Shown one piece after another: positions 7,297 through 15,183 of a stretch of 21,286 bases of DNA (within the stretch, counting starts at the first letter, position 1; each line of letters begins with the position of its first letter). The translations under genes and the position numbers were made by a program. Source of the DNA: a virus; IMG/VR virus record IMGVR_UViG_3300022693_001868, positions 1 to 21,286 of that record, one strand, 5' to 3'. A model generated the notes under the pieces. That model did no database searches. It saw only the letters and a list, made by a program, of their open reading frames with translations, and was not told the origin of the DNA.

Positions 7297-8504
7297 GATG
7301 ATAGTTCCACAATAGGCACTGTCACTTGCGTAATCTGTGCACCTAAAAATTGAAATTCGATTTGATCTGCATCAAAACGGTGTAGACCCAAATAGCAAAT
7401 GGTTTGGATGTCGTTGCGGTGTGCATTGATTGCAGGTGACACCGTTAAAGAGCCACCCGTTTTGGCCGTAATTTCATGCGCGGTCCACATTCCGTTTTTA
7501 CGCTTTACCGCAATATGCTTACGATCAGCCTCAAGCAAGTACTTGGTGTTGGTACTCAGTGAGGTGGTGATATTTGCCGTGTTTAAGATATTGAGATGCT
7601 TCTCATACAAAGGCATCCAAAAAGCTTGATAACGGCCCATGCGTCGAAATAAAAATCGGCGGTATTCGCTATATAGATCCCATCCTTTCAACACAGACTT
7701 AAACGGTTTTAGGTAGCGGGGTTTCTTCCAGTGGGTGAATTGTTGAAATCCTCCCACATCAGCATCCACTATGTTTTGGTGCTGCATCAGCGTCATTTCT
7801 AACGCGCTGCCATCCAAAAGCAATGGTTTGAAATAGATATCCTCGCCCTGGTACTGTTCTGGTACATCACCACTATGCTCAGGTGAATCTTCTGCCAGTA
7901 CGCGAAACACCACTGATGAGCTTGACCAAAATCCGCCTGTGCTGATCGATGCATCACCATCAATGATGCAGATCCGCAGAGGCATGATTGAAGCATTTGA
8001 TACAGTGACATTCTGGGCCAATCGAAACCCATCCTGATATTCAGTTTCTAAGGCTTGAAGAATCTCATCCGTTTCAGGATCTCGAATTTCTTCCTGAGTA
8101 ATGATGTATCGGCCGACTGCAGTAATCTCAACAACCTGAAAGCCTGCAGCTGATTCAATTAAAGCAAAGCCGACTCTAAGGTCGGCTATATGGGCTGCTG
8201 TAGACAGCGGGATGTAATCACTATCATCAAGATCAGGAATAGGCTGTCTGAACTGGGGCAATGGAATCCCCCACTGTTTACGCAAGTTGGCATACAGCAT
8301 ATGGAAGATGTCGCCCATCGCTTTCTGCATATTCACGTAATTGAAACTGAGGACTTGTCTTGGTGCATCACGCTGGATGTAGCGGTCTTCGCTACTGTCA
8401 TAAGCCTCATGAACTTCAGTTTTGAATTCCAGTCGCTCAGTCGAATCTAATAGAGGGCAATTTGTTAATACGTGCACCTCACCATATTTGGTTTGTATTT
8501 TCAT
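7293..8504 (-). CDS. Tail tip / minor tail protein (gpM-like position)
   Basis: A 403-aa protein following the tape-measure block and preceding the BR0599-type protein. It starts with an ATG behind GAGGACAAA, a strong ribosome site. It contains RFLFRRMGRYQAFWMPLYEKHLNI near residues 283-306, a pattern (R-x-x-x-GR-x-x-xFW-x-P) common in distal-tail proteins of this phage type, and it ends in a beta-rich domain (TICYLGLHRFDADQIEFQFLG). No enzyme motif is visible. I place it as a distal tail or tip protein from context and composition; the exact lambda equivalent is uncertain. Confidence 0.65.
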   Translation of the reverse strand: MKIQTKYGEVHVLTNCPLLDSTERLEFKTEVHEAYDSSEDRYIQRDAPRQVLSFNYVNMQKAMGDIFHMLYANLRKQWGIPLPQFRQPIPDLDDSDYIPLSTAAHIADLRVGFALIESAAGFQVVEITAVGRYIITQEEIRDPETDEILQALETEYQDGFRLAQNVTVSNASIMPLRICIIDGDASISTGGFWSSSSVVFRVLAEDSPEHSGDVPEQYQGEDIYFKPLLLDGSALEMTLMQHQNIVDADVGGFQQFTHWKKPRYLKPFKSVLKGWDLYSEYRRFLFRRMGRYQAFWMPLYEKHLNILNTANITTSLSTNTKYLLEADRKHIAVKRKNGMWTAHEITAKTGGSLTVSPAINAHRNDIQTICYLGLHRFDADQIEFQFLGAQITQVTVPIVELSS

Positions 8505-8523
8505 TTTGTCCTCATTTACGGGT

Positions 8524-8763
8524 TTACATTAAATTTTGCCGATTACGTTTAATAAACTTAAGTAACCCCGCCTTATCATCTAAATTTTTTAAATATGTCC
8601 CAATATCAGAGCGATTATCGATTGTGTAAATGATTGGCTTGCCTTGTTGAGATTTTGATACATAGCCACCTTCAGAAAACCCTTTTGGTAAGTTTCCCTT
8701 CTTGTGTTTTGAAAACAACAAATTCCCAACTGCGACACCAAGTGCAAAAAAGACTAATTTCAT
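8524..8763 (-). CDS. Small membrane-anchored protein resembling the tape-measure C-terminus
   Basis: 79 residues with a hydrophobic N-terminus (KLVFFALGVAVGNLLF, about 2-17) and then GFSEGGYVSKSQ. The last 31 residues align without gaps to the last part of the tape-measure protein encoded just upstream: both have D-x-R, YL, D, KF, KRN and a final L at the same spacing, 11 identities in 31 by eye. The tape measure also has YADGGMV where this protein has FSEGGYV. It looks like a separate copy of the tape-measure tail domain given its own membrane anchor. Start ATG at 8763 follows GAGGAAC. Function unknown; tail-tip assembly or injection is a guess. Confidence 0.65.
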   Translation of the reverse strand: MKLVFFALGVAVGNLLFSKHKKGNLPKGFSEGGYVSKSQQGKPIIYTIDNRSDIGTYLKNLDDKAGLLKFIKRNRQNLM

Positions 8764-8776
8764 TTCTGTTCCTCAT

Positions 8777-8807
8777 AAAAAAAGCCCCAGGTTAAACACC
8801 TAAGGCT
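8777..8807 (-). terminator. Imperfect intrinsic terminator after tape measure gene
   Basis: Stem AGCC/GGCT plus AGGT/ACCT separated by a 2x2 internal loop (8783-8807), then TTTTTTTATG on the minus strand. It overlaps the tape-measure stop codon (8792-8794). Weaker than the other terminators in the window and possibly a partial one. Confidence 0.55.
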
Positions 8808-11800
8808 GCTTTATTACGTTTAAAGAATTTTACAAATGCTTTTGTACCATCTGGACTAAACAGGTAATCACTCATACTTTCACGCTCATCAACAATCACG
8901 AAGTTTGGATTGAGGTTGACGTTCGGCTGTTGGGTTTTATTGACCTGCCCGACATAGTTCTCCATTTTGGAGTTTTGCTGAGTGAATACTTTTGGTGGAT
9001 CTAAAACCATCCCACCATCTGCATAACCATTCTTGATAGCCTCCCTTAATGCATAAAACCCAGCAGGTCCACCCAATGCAGCAATCTCTTCCTGAGTTAA
9101 AACACCCTCACCGCGGTGAACTAAACCTGCAACATCATATTTCCCACCATAACCAGTAAAACCACCGTCAGCAAAACCTTGCATGGCAACTGAGGAAATC
9201 GTCGCAATTGCAGGCATTAATGCTGCCATCACAGCAGTACCACCCGCAAACTTCTGTGGAAGTGTCATTGCACTAGGATCAGCAAATGCTTGTGTATATG
9301 CTGTCCAAGCAGCGACAAGTGATGAGGCGATTGAAAATGCTTGCTGACCAGCAAAAGCGATTCTATATGCAGTCGATTGCTCACCTGCATTTTCCTTAAC
9401 AGATTGAGTTAATTGCGAAAAAGTATTCTGTCCATCAGATAAAATACCTTGCCACATACTCAACTGTTGCTGATATTGATCTAAAGCAAGCTGCTTGGCA
9501 TTAGCATGATAATCAGCATCTAGAGCTTTTAAATTTTCTAGGTGTAATTCTCTTGCTAACTCCAACAACTCATATTGCTTTTGAACTTCATCTGGCGCTT
9601 CATACTCATTAGTAATTTGAGTAACGCTGTTTGAAAAACGATCAAACTCTGCTTCTTTTGCCTGTTTAGAGGAAATTGTCAAACCAGCATTTTGGTATTG
9701 GAGCGAGTTTTTCCCGTGTTTACTAGCAATTCCATACAGCGCAATAGCATCTTCAGCATTTGCTAATTGCGCCAATAAATCGTTTTTCGAGCTATCAAAC
9801 TTCTCTTGCTGCGCCCGTCGAAAGTTATCAACATCATTCTGATATGCAGCTTTCTGCTTATCGGTATATTCCTTAATTGCAGAGTCATCACCAGCGTACG
9901 CTTTCTGAATTTCAAGAAGGGCTTCTTTGTTATCCTCTGCCATTCGCTCTTCTTCAGTGAAATACATTTGGCGGACATTTTTTTGACGCTCAAGAGAAGC
10001 TTCCTTTTGCGCCTCAATGTCTACCCAGTATTCACCCCAAGCCTTGAGATCTGCGACATTATCCCCACTCAAAACAGTTGCGTTTTTGGATGTATTCCCG
10101 CCTAAGCCAACAAGCCACTTATCAACCTTTCCAGCATATTCACGAGCCTCTTTAGTCTTGGCTGCTGAACCAGTGAACCCCTTTGATAAAAGATCTTGGG
10201 TTCCTTTGATTCCAGCATTGTAAGCTGTGGCTGCATCCACCCAATTACCAAATATCTCGTAAGACTTTGATAAATCTTTTGCAGCAGCTTCAGCTGATTT
10301 AGAAACATTATATGAATCAGCTACTGATAGACCATGTTGCTTTCGGTAAATACTGGTTGTTTGGAAAGGGCCAATTGCTCCTGTAGGGCTTTTAGCTGTA
10401 ATGTTGCCTTTCGACTCTTGAGCCATTACAGCTGCAAGCATATTTTCAGGAATCCCATACTTAGCACCAATGGCATTAAGATTATGCTTTGCATTTAATT
10501 CAGCAACTCTTTTAAGCATTTCTGTTTCAGACTTGGTGAAAGTATAGTTTTTCTGATTATATTCAACCTGTTTTCGATTTGACTCCTCAATTTTCTTTTC
10601 CGATTCTTCACGCGCTTTAATTTGTTGTTGAAGCTTATACCCAGCCTCAACCTGCAAAAACCAAGCCTTAGATGATGTTTCAGAAAAACTCATGCCTGAA
10701 TCTTCTCGCGCATCAGCAAAATAGTTTGCCTTATCACGGTTCCAACCCTTTGCCATGTTTGCAACAATGTAGTTTTCACGCGCTATATCAGCACTTATAT
10801 TTTTAAGTGCCTCTCGTTGCTTTTGCGTGAGCCCAAGAAGTGCTTGCTCCTGAGCTGAAATTGACTTCGCATTTTCATTATTAAGTCTTGTATTTTCTTG
10901 GACCTTTCCAGAGTAAATACCTAAGACTCTTCGCGCATCATCAACTGCTGTTTTTTCTTTACTTACAGACTCTGCTTTTTTATCAATACTAGACTTTGCA
11001 GTATCATTTACCGTTGTTAGAGCATTCACGGCGGTAGCAAGTTCGTTCGAATTTATTTTCCCTAAACGATATTGCTCAAATAATTTTGATGCAGAATCAC
11101 GATCTTTTTCAGATACTTCTGAATTTCGGGTAACAGCATCAATAAGCCCAAGAAGCTCATTCTTTTGCTCACGATAAAGTTTATTTGCTTCATTTAGCTC
11201 ATCTGTAGCCTTGCGAGTAAGCACACGCTGTTGGGTTCTATCCAACTTTTCATACTCAACACGTAGCTCAGCAACAGTTTTTCCTTGGGTGCTTAATGAT
11301 GGATCTAGTGTATCGCTAGACTTTTTCATATAAAGAAAAGCAGAGCCTGCCGCGATCCCCTGAATAGCCAACATGGCTAAACCAGCTGGTCCTCCAAGAA
11401 ATGCCATGGCTCCACGTAGCGCTACCATAGAGCCAGCAGCAATTGAACCAGCTCCAGACAAACCAATAAGCCCAGCTCCAGCTCGAATTGAAAATGCTGT
11501 CAATTGTGCTAATTGAATACTGGTTGCAATTACAGTAGGAACAAGCTTTACAGCCATTGCTGTCGCCACCGCAACAGAAACAGCTTTGATATTATCCATA
11601 TTATCTGCAACGGTCTGAACTACAGGAACAATGTTGTTTATTAAAGTTGCCTGTAAACCATCCCATTGCAAATTTAGAAGCTGGACATTTTCTTTAGCTA
11701 AAGCTAAGTTTTCAATCATTTCATCTGACATGATTGCATTTGCACGCTCAGCTGCATCACCCCATTTTTTAAAGCCCTCACCACCATTTTCTAGCAATGG

Positions 11801-12370
11801 GATGAGTAGTGAAGAATCGGAGATGATAGCCTCCATGTAAAACTTCATGTCATTCTGGGTTGCTCCAACCTTTTGCAGAGAATCATAATAAAGTTGTAAA
11901 GCTTCAGGACCTGATAGTTTTTGAAACTGCTGAATAGTCACACCAACCAATGGAGCAATATTTTCGAAAAAATCCGCTAAAGGACCACCGCCAGTTTGCT
12001 GAAAATCACCAATACGATCCTGCATGTCTTTCATTTTGTCAGCGAAAGACTCGATTGATATGCCAGCTATCTCAGCCCCTTTTGAGTAATATTGAAAGTC
12101 ATGAACCGAGGTATTTGCCAATTGTGAGAACTTCTTAATTTCACTGCCCGTTTGAATCGTTTGATCCGCTAAAGCAACCAAACCACCAACAGAAATACCA
12201 GCAATTGCAGCGCCCAATGCTGTTGCCGCCATTGCAGCAATATCAAAACTATTCGCTATACCTTTACTTGAATTCTTTGCATGACGTTCTGCTTTAGTCA
12301 TAGGCTCGGTGAAGTTGCCAATTTTTGCGACTAAATCAAGGGTTAGTCTACCCAGCGAAGCTGTTGCCAT
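8792..12370 (-). CDS. Tail tape measure protein with embedded lytic transglycosylase domain
   Basis: 1192 residues, the longest gene here, between the G/T chaperone region and the tail-tip genes as expected for a tape measure. It sets tail length: at about 0.15 nm per residue the tail would be near 170-180 nm, an estimate only. The N-terminus (SLGRLTLDLVAKIGNF...AERHAKNSSKGI) and hydrophobic segments around 45-65 and 265-350 are typical. Around residues 640-725 lies a soluble lytic transglycosylase-like domain with AVMAQESKG (catalytic Glu near 652), SPTGAIGPFQ and AATAYNAG, which would help DNA pass the cell wall. The C-terminal region carries FADGGFTGYGG and YADGGMV. A moron block separates it from the chaperone genes. 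Confidence 0.95.
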   Translation of the reverse strand: MATASLGRLTLDLVAKIGNFTEPMTKAERHAKNSSKGIANSFDIAAMAATALGAAIAGISVGGLVALADQTIQTGSEIKKFSQLANTSVHDFQYYSKGAEIAGISIESFADKMKDMQDRIGDFQQTGGGPLADFFENIAPLVGVTIQQFQKLSGPEALQLYYDSLQKVGATQNDMKFYMEAIISDSSLLIPLLENGGEGFKKWGDAAERANAIMSDEMIENLALAKENVQLLNLQWDGLQATLINNIVPVVQTVADNMDNIKAVSVAVATAMAVKLVPTVIATSIQLAQLTAFSIRAGAGLIGLSGAGSIAAGSMVALRGAMAFLGGPAGLAMLAIQGIAAGSAFLYMKKSSDTLDPSLSTQGKTVAELRVEYEKLDRTQQRVLTRKATDELNEANKLYREQKNELLGLIDAVTRNSEVSEKDRDSASKLFEQYRLGKINSNELATAVNALTTVNDTAKSSIDKKAESVSKEKTAVDDARRVLGIYSGKVQENTRLNNENAKSISAQEQALLGLTQKQREALKNISADIARENYIVANMAKGWNRDKANYFADAREDSGMSFSETSSKAWFLQVEAGYKLQQQIKAREESEKKIEESNRKQVEYNQKNYTFTKSETEMLKRVAELNAKHNLNAIGAKYGIPENMLAAVMAQESKGNITAKSPTGAIGPFQTTSIYRKQHGLSVADSYNVSKSAEAAAKDLSKSYEIFGNWVDAATAYNAGIKGTQDLLSKGFTGSAAKTKEAREYAGKVDKWLVGLGGNTSKNATVLSGDNVADLKAWGEYWVDIEAQKEASLERQKNVRQMYFTEEERMAEDNKEALLEIQKAYAGDDSAIKEYTDKQKAAYQNDVDNFRRAQQEKFDSSKNDLLAQLANAEDAIALYGIASKHGKNSLQYQNAGLTISSKQAKEAEFDRFSNSVTQITNEYEAPDEVQKQYELLELARELHLENLKALDADYHANAKQLALDQYQQQLSMWQGILSDGQNTFSQLTQSVKENAGEQSTAYRIAFAGQQAFSIASSLVAAWTAYTQAFADPSAMTLPQKFAGGTAVMAALMPAIATISSVAMQGFADGGFTGYGGKYDVAGLVHRGEGVLTQEEIAALGGPAGFYALREAIKNGYADGGMVLDPPKVFTQQNSKMENYVGQVNKTQQPNVNLNPNFVIVDERESMSDYLFSPDGTKAFVKFFKRNKAALGV

Positions 12371-12389
12371 AACTTTTCCTCAGGCAATA

Positions 12390-12414
12390 AAAAACCGCCT
12401 AAGAGGCGGTTTTT
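12390..12414. terminator. Bidirectional intrinsic terminator upstream of tape measure
   Basis: Stem ACCGCCT/AGGCGGT (12394-12400 and 12404-12410) with a 3-nt loop, flanked by AAAA and TTTT so the stem extends symmetrically. It lies between the exported small protein gene and the tape measure gene, closing the HIRAN/exported-protein block. Confidence 0.85.
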
Positions 12415-12430
12415 GCGTGTTCGTATCAAA

Positions 12431-12775
12431 CTATAGAGACTCATAAGCCTCCATACAGGCTAGATAATATTTGGCTGCATACTCGTTAATGGATTCTTTC
12501 TGATGTTCTTTTGTTGTGTATTTTGATTTGCTGTAAGCATCTCTTAAAATCAACTTCATAAGTGAAGATTCTTCTTTTGTTGCATCACCAGTGGTTATCA
12601 TCTTTTCATTTTGTTCAAGCACACTTGCAAGGGATATCCCACTTTGCCTCAATGTCATTGCAGCTTCAGCCATTGCCATCGCATTCAAACAGTTAGACTC
12701 TTGAGATGCAGTAACCTCTTTTGAGTGGGAATTAAAACTTATAACAAAAAAAGAAATAAATAATATTTTTTTCAT
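12431..12775 (-). CDS. Small exported (periplasmic) protein, moron-like
   Basis: 114 residues with a Sec signal peptide: MKK, hydrophobic core ILFISFFVISF, and likely cleavage near SHS-KE around residue 19. The mature part is helix-rich and has two cysteines (about positions 29 and 108) that could pair in the periplasm. I recognise no family. It sits six bases after the HIRAN gene and before a strong terminator, inserted between the tail chaperones and the tape measure where lambda has no gene. An exported protein in a late operon could modify the envelope, for instance by excluding other phages, but this is inference. The ribosome site is weak, which suggests coupling with the upstream gene. 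Confidence 0.65.
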   Translation of the reverse strand: MKKILFISFFVISFNSHSKEVTASQESNCLNAMAMAEAAMTLRQSGISLASVLEQNEKMITTGDATKEESSLMKLILRDAYSKSKYTTKEHQKESINEYAAKYYLACMEAYESL

Positions 12776-12781
12776 TTTGAT

Positions 12782-13249
12782 TTACACCAAGTCATAAACA
12801 CTGTTAATTGCAAGCCTAACACCATAACTACCAGTGCTATCCTGATCTTTCCACCCGCCATTTATCACCGCAGGTACGGTTTTATTTATAACTCTTCCAG
12901 CTAGTTGGGCAGCCTCGTTCTTGCTTATGTATCCAACCAACAACCCATTAATTTCCACTTTGATTGCATTTTTATCGTACTTATTAAATGGCTCAGAAGA
13001 AACTTTTGCATGACACTGAATAAATTTGGATTTTTCTTCTTTTTTCCCTGCAATTTTAGATAGATTCTTTTGATAAGATTGCTCACCAACTATATCAAAA
13101 TTATAAGCAACTGCCTGCCTACCCATAGATGTAATGTCGCCCATTAAATTTTTTAATAGCTGAGCATCTGTATCACTCTTATGCTTATCTTGGAGCTTGA
13201 CTACCACAATAATAGCTATAACGACAATTATACTAATTACCACCCACAT
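12782..13249 (-). CDS. Membrane-anchored HIRAN-domain protein, moron-like
   Basis: 155 residues. The N-terminal 18 residues form a near-pure Val/Ile membrane helix (WVVISIIVVIAIIVVVKL), followed by a charged linker. Residues about 50-155 match the HIRAN pattern: FDIVGEQSYQKNL, then EPFNKYDKNAIKVEINGLLVGYIS, then an Ala/Leu-rich helix and a final beta part (YGVRLAINSVYDLV). HIRAN domains in HLTF-type proteins bind 3' single-stranded DNA ends; stand-alone bacterial copies are of unknown role. With the positive-inside rule the domain should be cytoplasmic. It lies between the frameshifted T gene and the tape measure, with a terminator just upstream and an AT-rich stretch (13250-13300) that could hold a promoter. 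It pairs with the exported protein downstream. Confidence 0.78.
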   Translation of the reverse strand: MWVVISIIVVIAIIVVVKLQDKHKSDTDAQLLKNLMGDITSMGRQAVAYNFDIVGEQSYQKNLSKIAGKKEEKSKFIQCHAKVSSEPFNKYDKNAIKVEINGLLVGYISKNEAAQLAGRVINKTVPAVINGGWKDQDSTGSYGVRLAINSVYDLV

Positions 13250-13303
13250 AACTTACACCCGCCCCAAATTTATAATTTAGAACAAGATACAAGTTCATTG
13301 GAC

Positions 13304-13326
13304 AAAAAGAAACCTCCCGAAGGAGG
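13304..13326 (-). terminator. Intrinsic terminator with UUCG tetraloop after the G-T chaperone gene
   Basis: Read on the minus strand: CCTCC, loop TTCG, GGAGG, then TTTCTTTTTG (stem 13313-13317 and 13322-13326). The UUCG tetraloop and U-tract make a strong terminator. It starts two bases after the T-frame stop codon (13328-13330). Confidence 0.85.
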
Positions 13327-13327
13327 A

Positions 13328-13651
13328 TTACTTAACTGCGGACAAGCCCTTTTCAAACATTTCATCAACACTGTATTCAACTTCTTCAGGCTCCTTCTCA
13401 TGTGGCATAAAGGAATACGCACTCACATTTTCAGCGCCTTTAGAAGCTAGATATGCTGCCATAAGATTACCAAATCCCTGCTCAATCCTTCTGCCAAAAA
13501 AGAAAGGGCCATACTTTTTACGGTAGGCCCTCCACATTGGTAGTTCAGAAATGCTTATGGTATTTTTTGCTTCTTGGATGGTTCTTCCACCGATTCCGTT
13601 GAGGACGAGTTCGCACCAGAACTCGTTTTCGTCGAACTCTTCTTCAGTGAC
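13328..13651 (-). CDS. Tail assembly chaperone T domain, made as G-T fusion by -1 frameshift
   Basis: In the -1 frame after the slippery site, codons run from GTC at 13651 to the stop at 13328, 107 residues beginning VTEEEFDENEFWCELVLNGI and containing MWRAYRKKYGPFFFGRRIEQ, the usual look of gpT-type chaperone extensions. Joined to codons 1-146 of the G gene this gives a fusion of about 253 residues. An ATG at 13537 could open only the last 69 residues and has no good ribosome site, so I take the fusion as the real product. In lambda the minor G-T product binds the tape measure and recruits tube protein during tail assembly. Confidence 0.85.
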   Translation of the reverse strand, partial: VTEEEFDENEFWCELVLNGIGGRTIQEAKNTISISELPMWRAYRKKYGPFFFGRRIEQGFGNLMAAYLASKGAENVSAYSFMPHEKEPEEVEYSVDEMFEKGLSAVK

Positions 13652-14088
13652 TTTCCCGTAAAATTATTAACCTTATTTGCCGCTTCATAAATCGCATTAA
13701 TAAAGTTGGGATCCGAGGTATAAACGTCCTGAACCGATTCAAAGAAAGGCGTGCCTTTCTCATCTTCACAAATGGAACCAACCAAACGAGATGCCACCAA
13801 CTGCTTTCCATCAATACCTTTTAATTCAGGATTCTCTGGATCTTTCACAACATCCCATTCAAAAGCCTTGGACACCTCTTGTTGAGCTTCAAATGTTAGA
13901 CGCTTTATGAAAACTTGCCCTTCAAGTTCAAGAAATTCATCAATTTGAATTTCTTGCTTACCCACAAGCTCTTTAAGCTCGTCAATGTTCTGTTCAGTGA
14001 CAAGAACGGACCACTTAACAACCTGTTCAACAGGTGCTGAGCTCTGAGTTACTTTGCGCAACTTTTTAAGATTTAATGTCTTAGCCAT
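13555..14088 (-). CDS. Tail assembly chaperone, gpG-like
   Basis: 177 residues, directly after the tail tube gene, with a strong AAGGATAGGTT ribosome region before the ATG. The N-terminal 140 residues have the acidic alpha/beta composition of siphophage chaperones (LKELVGKQEIQIDEFLELEG, KQLVASRLVGSICED). The last 31 residues are low-complexity Ser/Lys/Thr. The slippery heptamer falls at codons 144-146, just before this tail, so the short form ends with the low-complexity tail and the long form continues into the T domain. Together they chaperone the tape measure; neither is expected in the virion. Confidence 0.88.
   Translation of the reverse strand: MAKTLNLKKLRKVTQSSAPVEQVVKWSVLVTEQNIDELKELVGKQEIQIDEFLELEGQVFIKRLTFEAQQEVSKAFEWDVVKDPENPELKGIDGKQLVASRLVGSICEDEKGTPFFESVQDVYTSDPNFINAIYEAANKVNNFTGKSLKKSSTKTSSGANSSSTESVEEPSKKQKIP
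13605..13626 (-). other. Stem-loop downstream of frameshift site
   Basis: Perfect 8-bp inverted repeat ACGAGTTC/GAACTCGT with a 6-nt loop, 24 nt after the slippery heptamer. An alternative stem pairs GAGTTCG, which begins 11 nt after the heptamer, with the same 3' arm (CGAACTC). Either could stall ribosomes and tune frameshifting; the alternative has the better spacing. Lambda itself is not known to need such a structure. Confidence 0.4.
13651..13657 (-). promoter_or_regulatory. Programmed -1 ribosomal frameshift slippery site GGGAAAG
   Basis: The minus strand reads ACG GGA AAG in the G frame, so the heptamer G-GGA-AAG is in the correct phase for slipping to GGG-AAA. It is the same heptamer as at the lambda G/T junction. 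The -1 frame beyond it stays open for 107 codons and encodes a recognisable T domain, which is strong evidence that the site is used. Confidence 0.9.
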
Positions 14089-14097
14089 AACCTATCC

Positions 14098-14568
14098 TTA
14101 AGGAATTGTGCGCATTGTTTCGTTAACACTAGAAGTGCGTTTAAGTGGATAGTTGTAACCAACAAACTGCCCTTTTTCGAATGTACGTTCAGGTGTTTTC
14201 AAGTAACCTTCAAAAGCCCACCACATACGTTCAGGCGGTAGAGTCACAACACCTGCAGCAACAGTTGGCGCTGCATCTGAATGGCTTGAACCTAAATACC
14301 ACATGACTTTTTTACGTGGATCAGTTTTGGACAACGCAAGAATCTTTAAATGTGATTCGTTTTCGTCGTCAAAATCTGTACCAAGAGATCCTTCACCCGG
14401 TGTCTTTTTACCAGGATCAAAATTATCTTCGGCATCATCAAGGCATGTCACATCAATATCTTCTTCAGTGTCATTCCCAAGTGTTAAGTTTTTTGCACAT
14501 TGCACGGTAATAACCTCATTACCGTCAACATAGAACAGTTGCGACTTTTGTACTTTAATACGCGCCAT
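14098..14568 (-). CDS. Major tail tube protein
   Basis: 156 residues, in the expected place between the tail terminator (with the Rha cargo in between) and the G chaperone. The N-terminus (FYVDGNEVITVQCAKNLTLG) and the DVTCLDD...GSLGTDF region are typical of siphophage tube proteins. In these the sequence folds as a beta sandwich with a long loop and polymerises in rings around the tape measure. RMWWAFEGYLKTPERTF near residues 113-129 resembles the conserved second half of the family. The stop is nine bases before the G gene start. Confidence 0.85.
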   Translation of the reverse strand: MARIKVQKSQLFYVDGNEVITVQCAKNLTLGNDTEEDIDVTCLDDAEDNFDPGKKTPGEGSLGTDFDDENESHLKILALSKTDPRKKVMWYLGSSHSDAAPTVAAGVVTLPPERMWWAFEGYLKTPERTFEKGQFVGYNYPLKRTSSVNETMRTIP

Positions 14569-14596
14569 GAGTAGCTACTCCTCAATTTTTTGGCAT

Positions 14597-14618
14597 AAAA
14601 AAACCACCTTTCGGTGGT
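14597..14618 (-). terminator. Intrinsic terminator after the rha gene region / before tube gene
   Basis: Stem ACCACC/GGTGGT (14603-14608 and 14613-14618) with a TTTC loop (GAAA read on the minus strand), followed on the minus strand by TTTTTTTATG. It lies 21 nt after the rha stop and 29 nt before the tube protein start, so it closes the rha block. Confidence 0.82.
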
Positions 14619-14639
14619 ATTGGTTTAAAAATGATTTAT

Positions 14640-15158
14640 TTATTCAAATAGACATGGCTGAATTTGCCGATCCACATTTGCAATAGCGGTTTCAAGAACA
14701 TCACGTTGTTTTTTCCATTGAGACAAACCACGACCGCATTCACTAGCTATATCTTTCTCGCAGTCTAATTTTGCGCTAAGTGCTTCACGTTTTTGGATTA
14801 GAGAAAAATAGTCTGTTTGTAGAAGTGCACGTGCCTCAAAGAATGCTCGAACTAATGCTTTCTTGAACTGGCGCACCTTTGGGCTGTTCCGCATGTAGGT
14901 TAAAAGCAAGGTAGCCTGCTGCTCATTTAGGACAGCATACTGTAAAGAGTGCCCATAACCACCTTGGGGAAGTGGTGCACCCATCCGCATTTCAAATGCC
15001 AATGGGCCAAACTCATCAAAATCTGACTTATAGCTTCGCACCAACTGGATTATGGACTTATGCTGAATACCCAAACCAAGTGCGATTTGTAAAGTTGTGG
15101 TTTTTGGCACACCTTTTTCAACATCAACAATTTTTATAACTTCAATTTTTGCATTCAT
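14640..15158 (-). CDS. rha: Rha-family phage regulatory protein (moron in the tail module)
   Basis: 172 residues. The N-terminal 115 residues match the phage Rha domain: TTTLQIALGLGIQHKSIIQLVR near the start, then FEMRMG, GGYGHSLQYAVLNEQQATLLLTYMRNS and VRQFKKALVRAFFEAR. The C-terminal 60 residues are a Lys/Glu/Gln-rich helix, probably a coiled coil. Rha proteins are known from lambdoid phages as host-interaction or regulatory proteins and contain a KilA/Bro-like DNA-binding region; the exact target is unclear. It has a strong AAGGAG ribosome site, a terminator on each side and a 9-bp inverted repeat just upstream (15184-15218). This is an unusual location, inside the tail genes between the tail terminator and tube genes. 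Confidence 0.85.
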   Translation of the reverse strand: MNAKIEVIKIVDVEKGVPKTTTLQIALGLGIQHKSIIQLVRSYKSDFDEFGPLAFEMRMGAPLPQGGYGHSLQYAVLNEQQATLLLTYMRNSPKVRQFKKALVRAFFEARALLQTDYFSLIQKREALSAKLDCEKDIASECGRGLSQWKKQRDVLETAIANVDRQIQPCLFE

Positions 15159-15183
15159 ATATAACTCCTTGAGTTGCTGTAAA

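Noticed and set aside
13328-13537. Independent 69-aa gene after the G chaperone
   Set aside because: The -1 frame is open back to the slippery site and the encoded T domain starts well upstream of this ATG, which has no good ribosome site.
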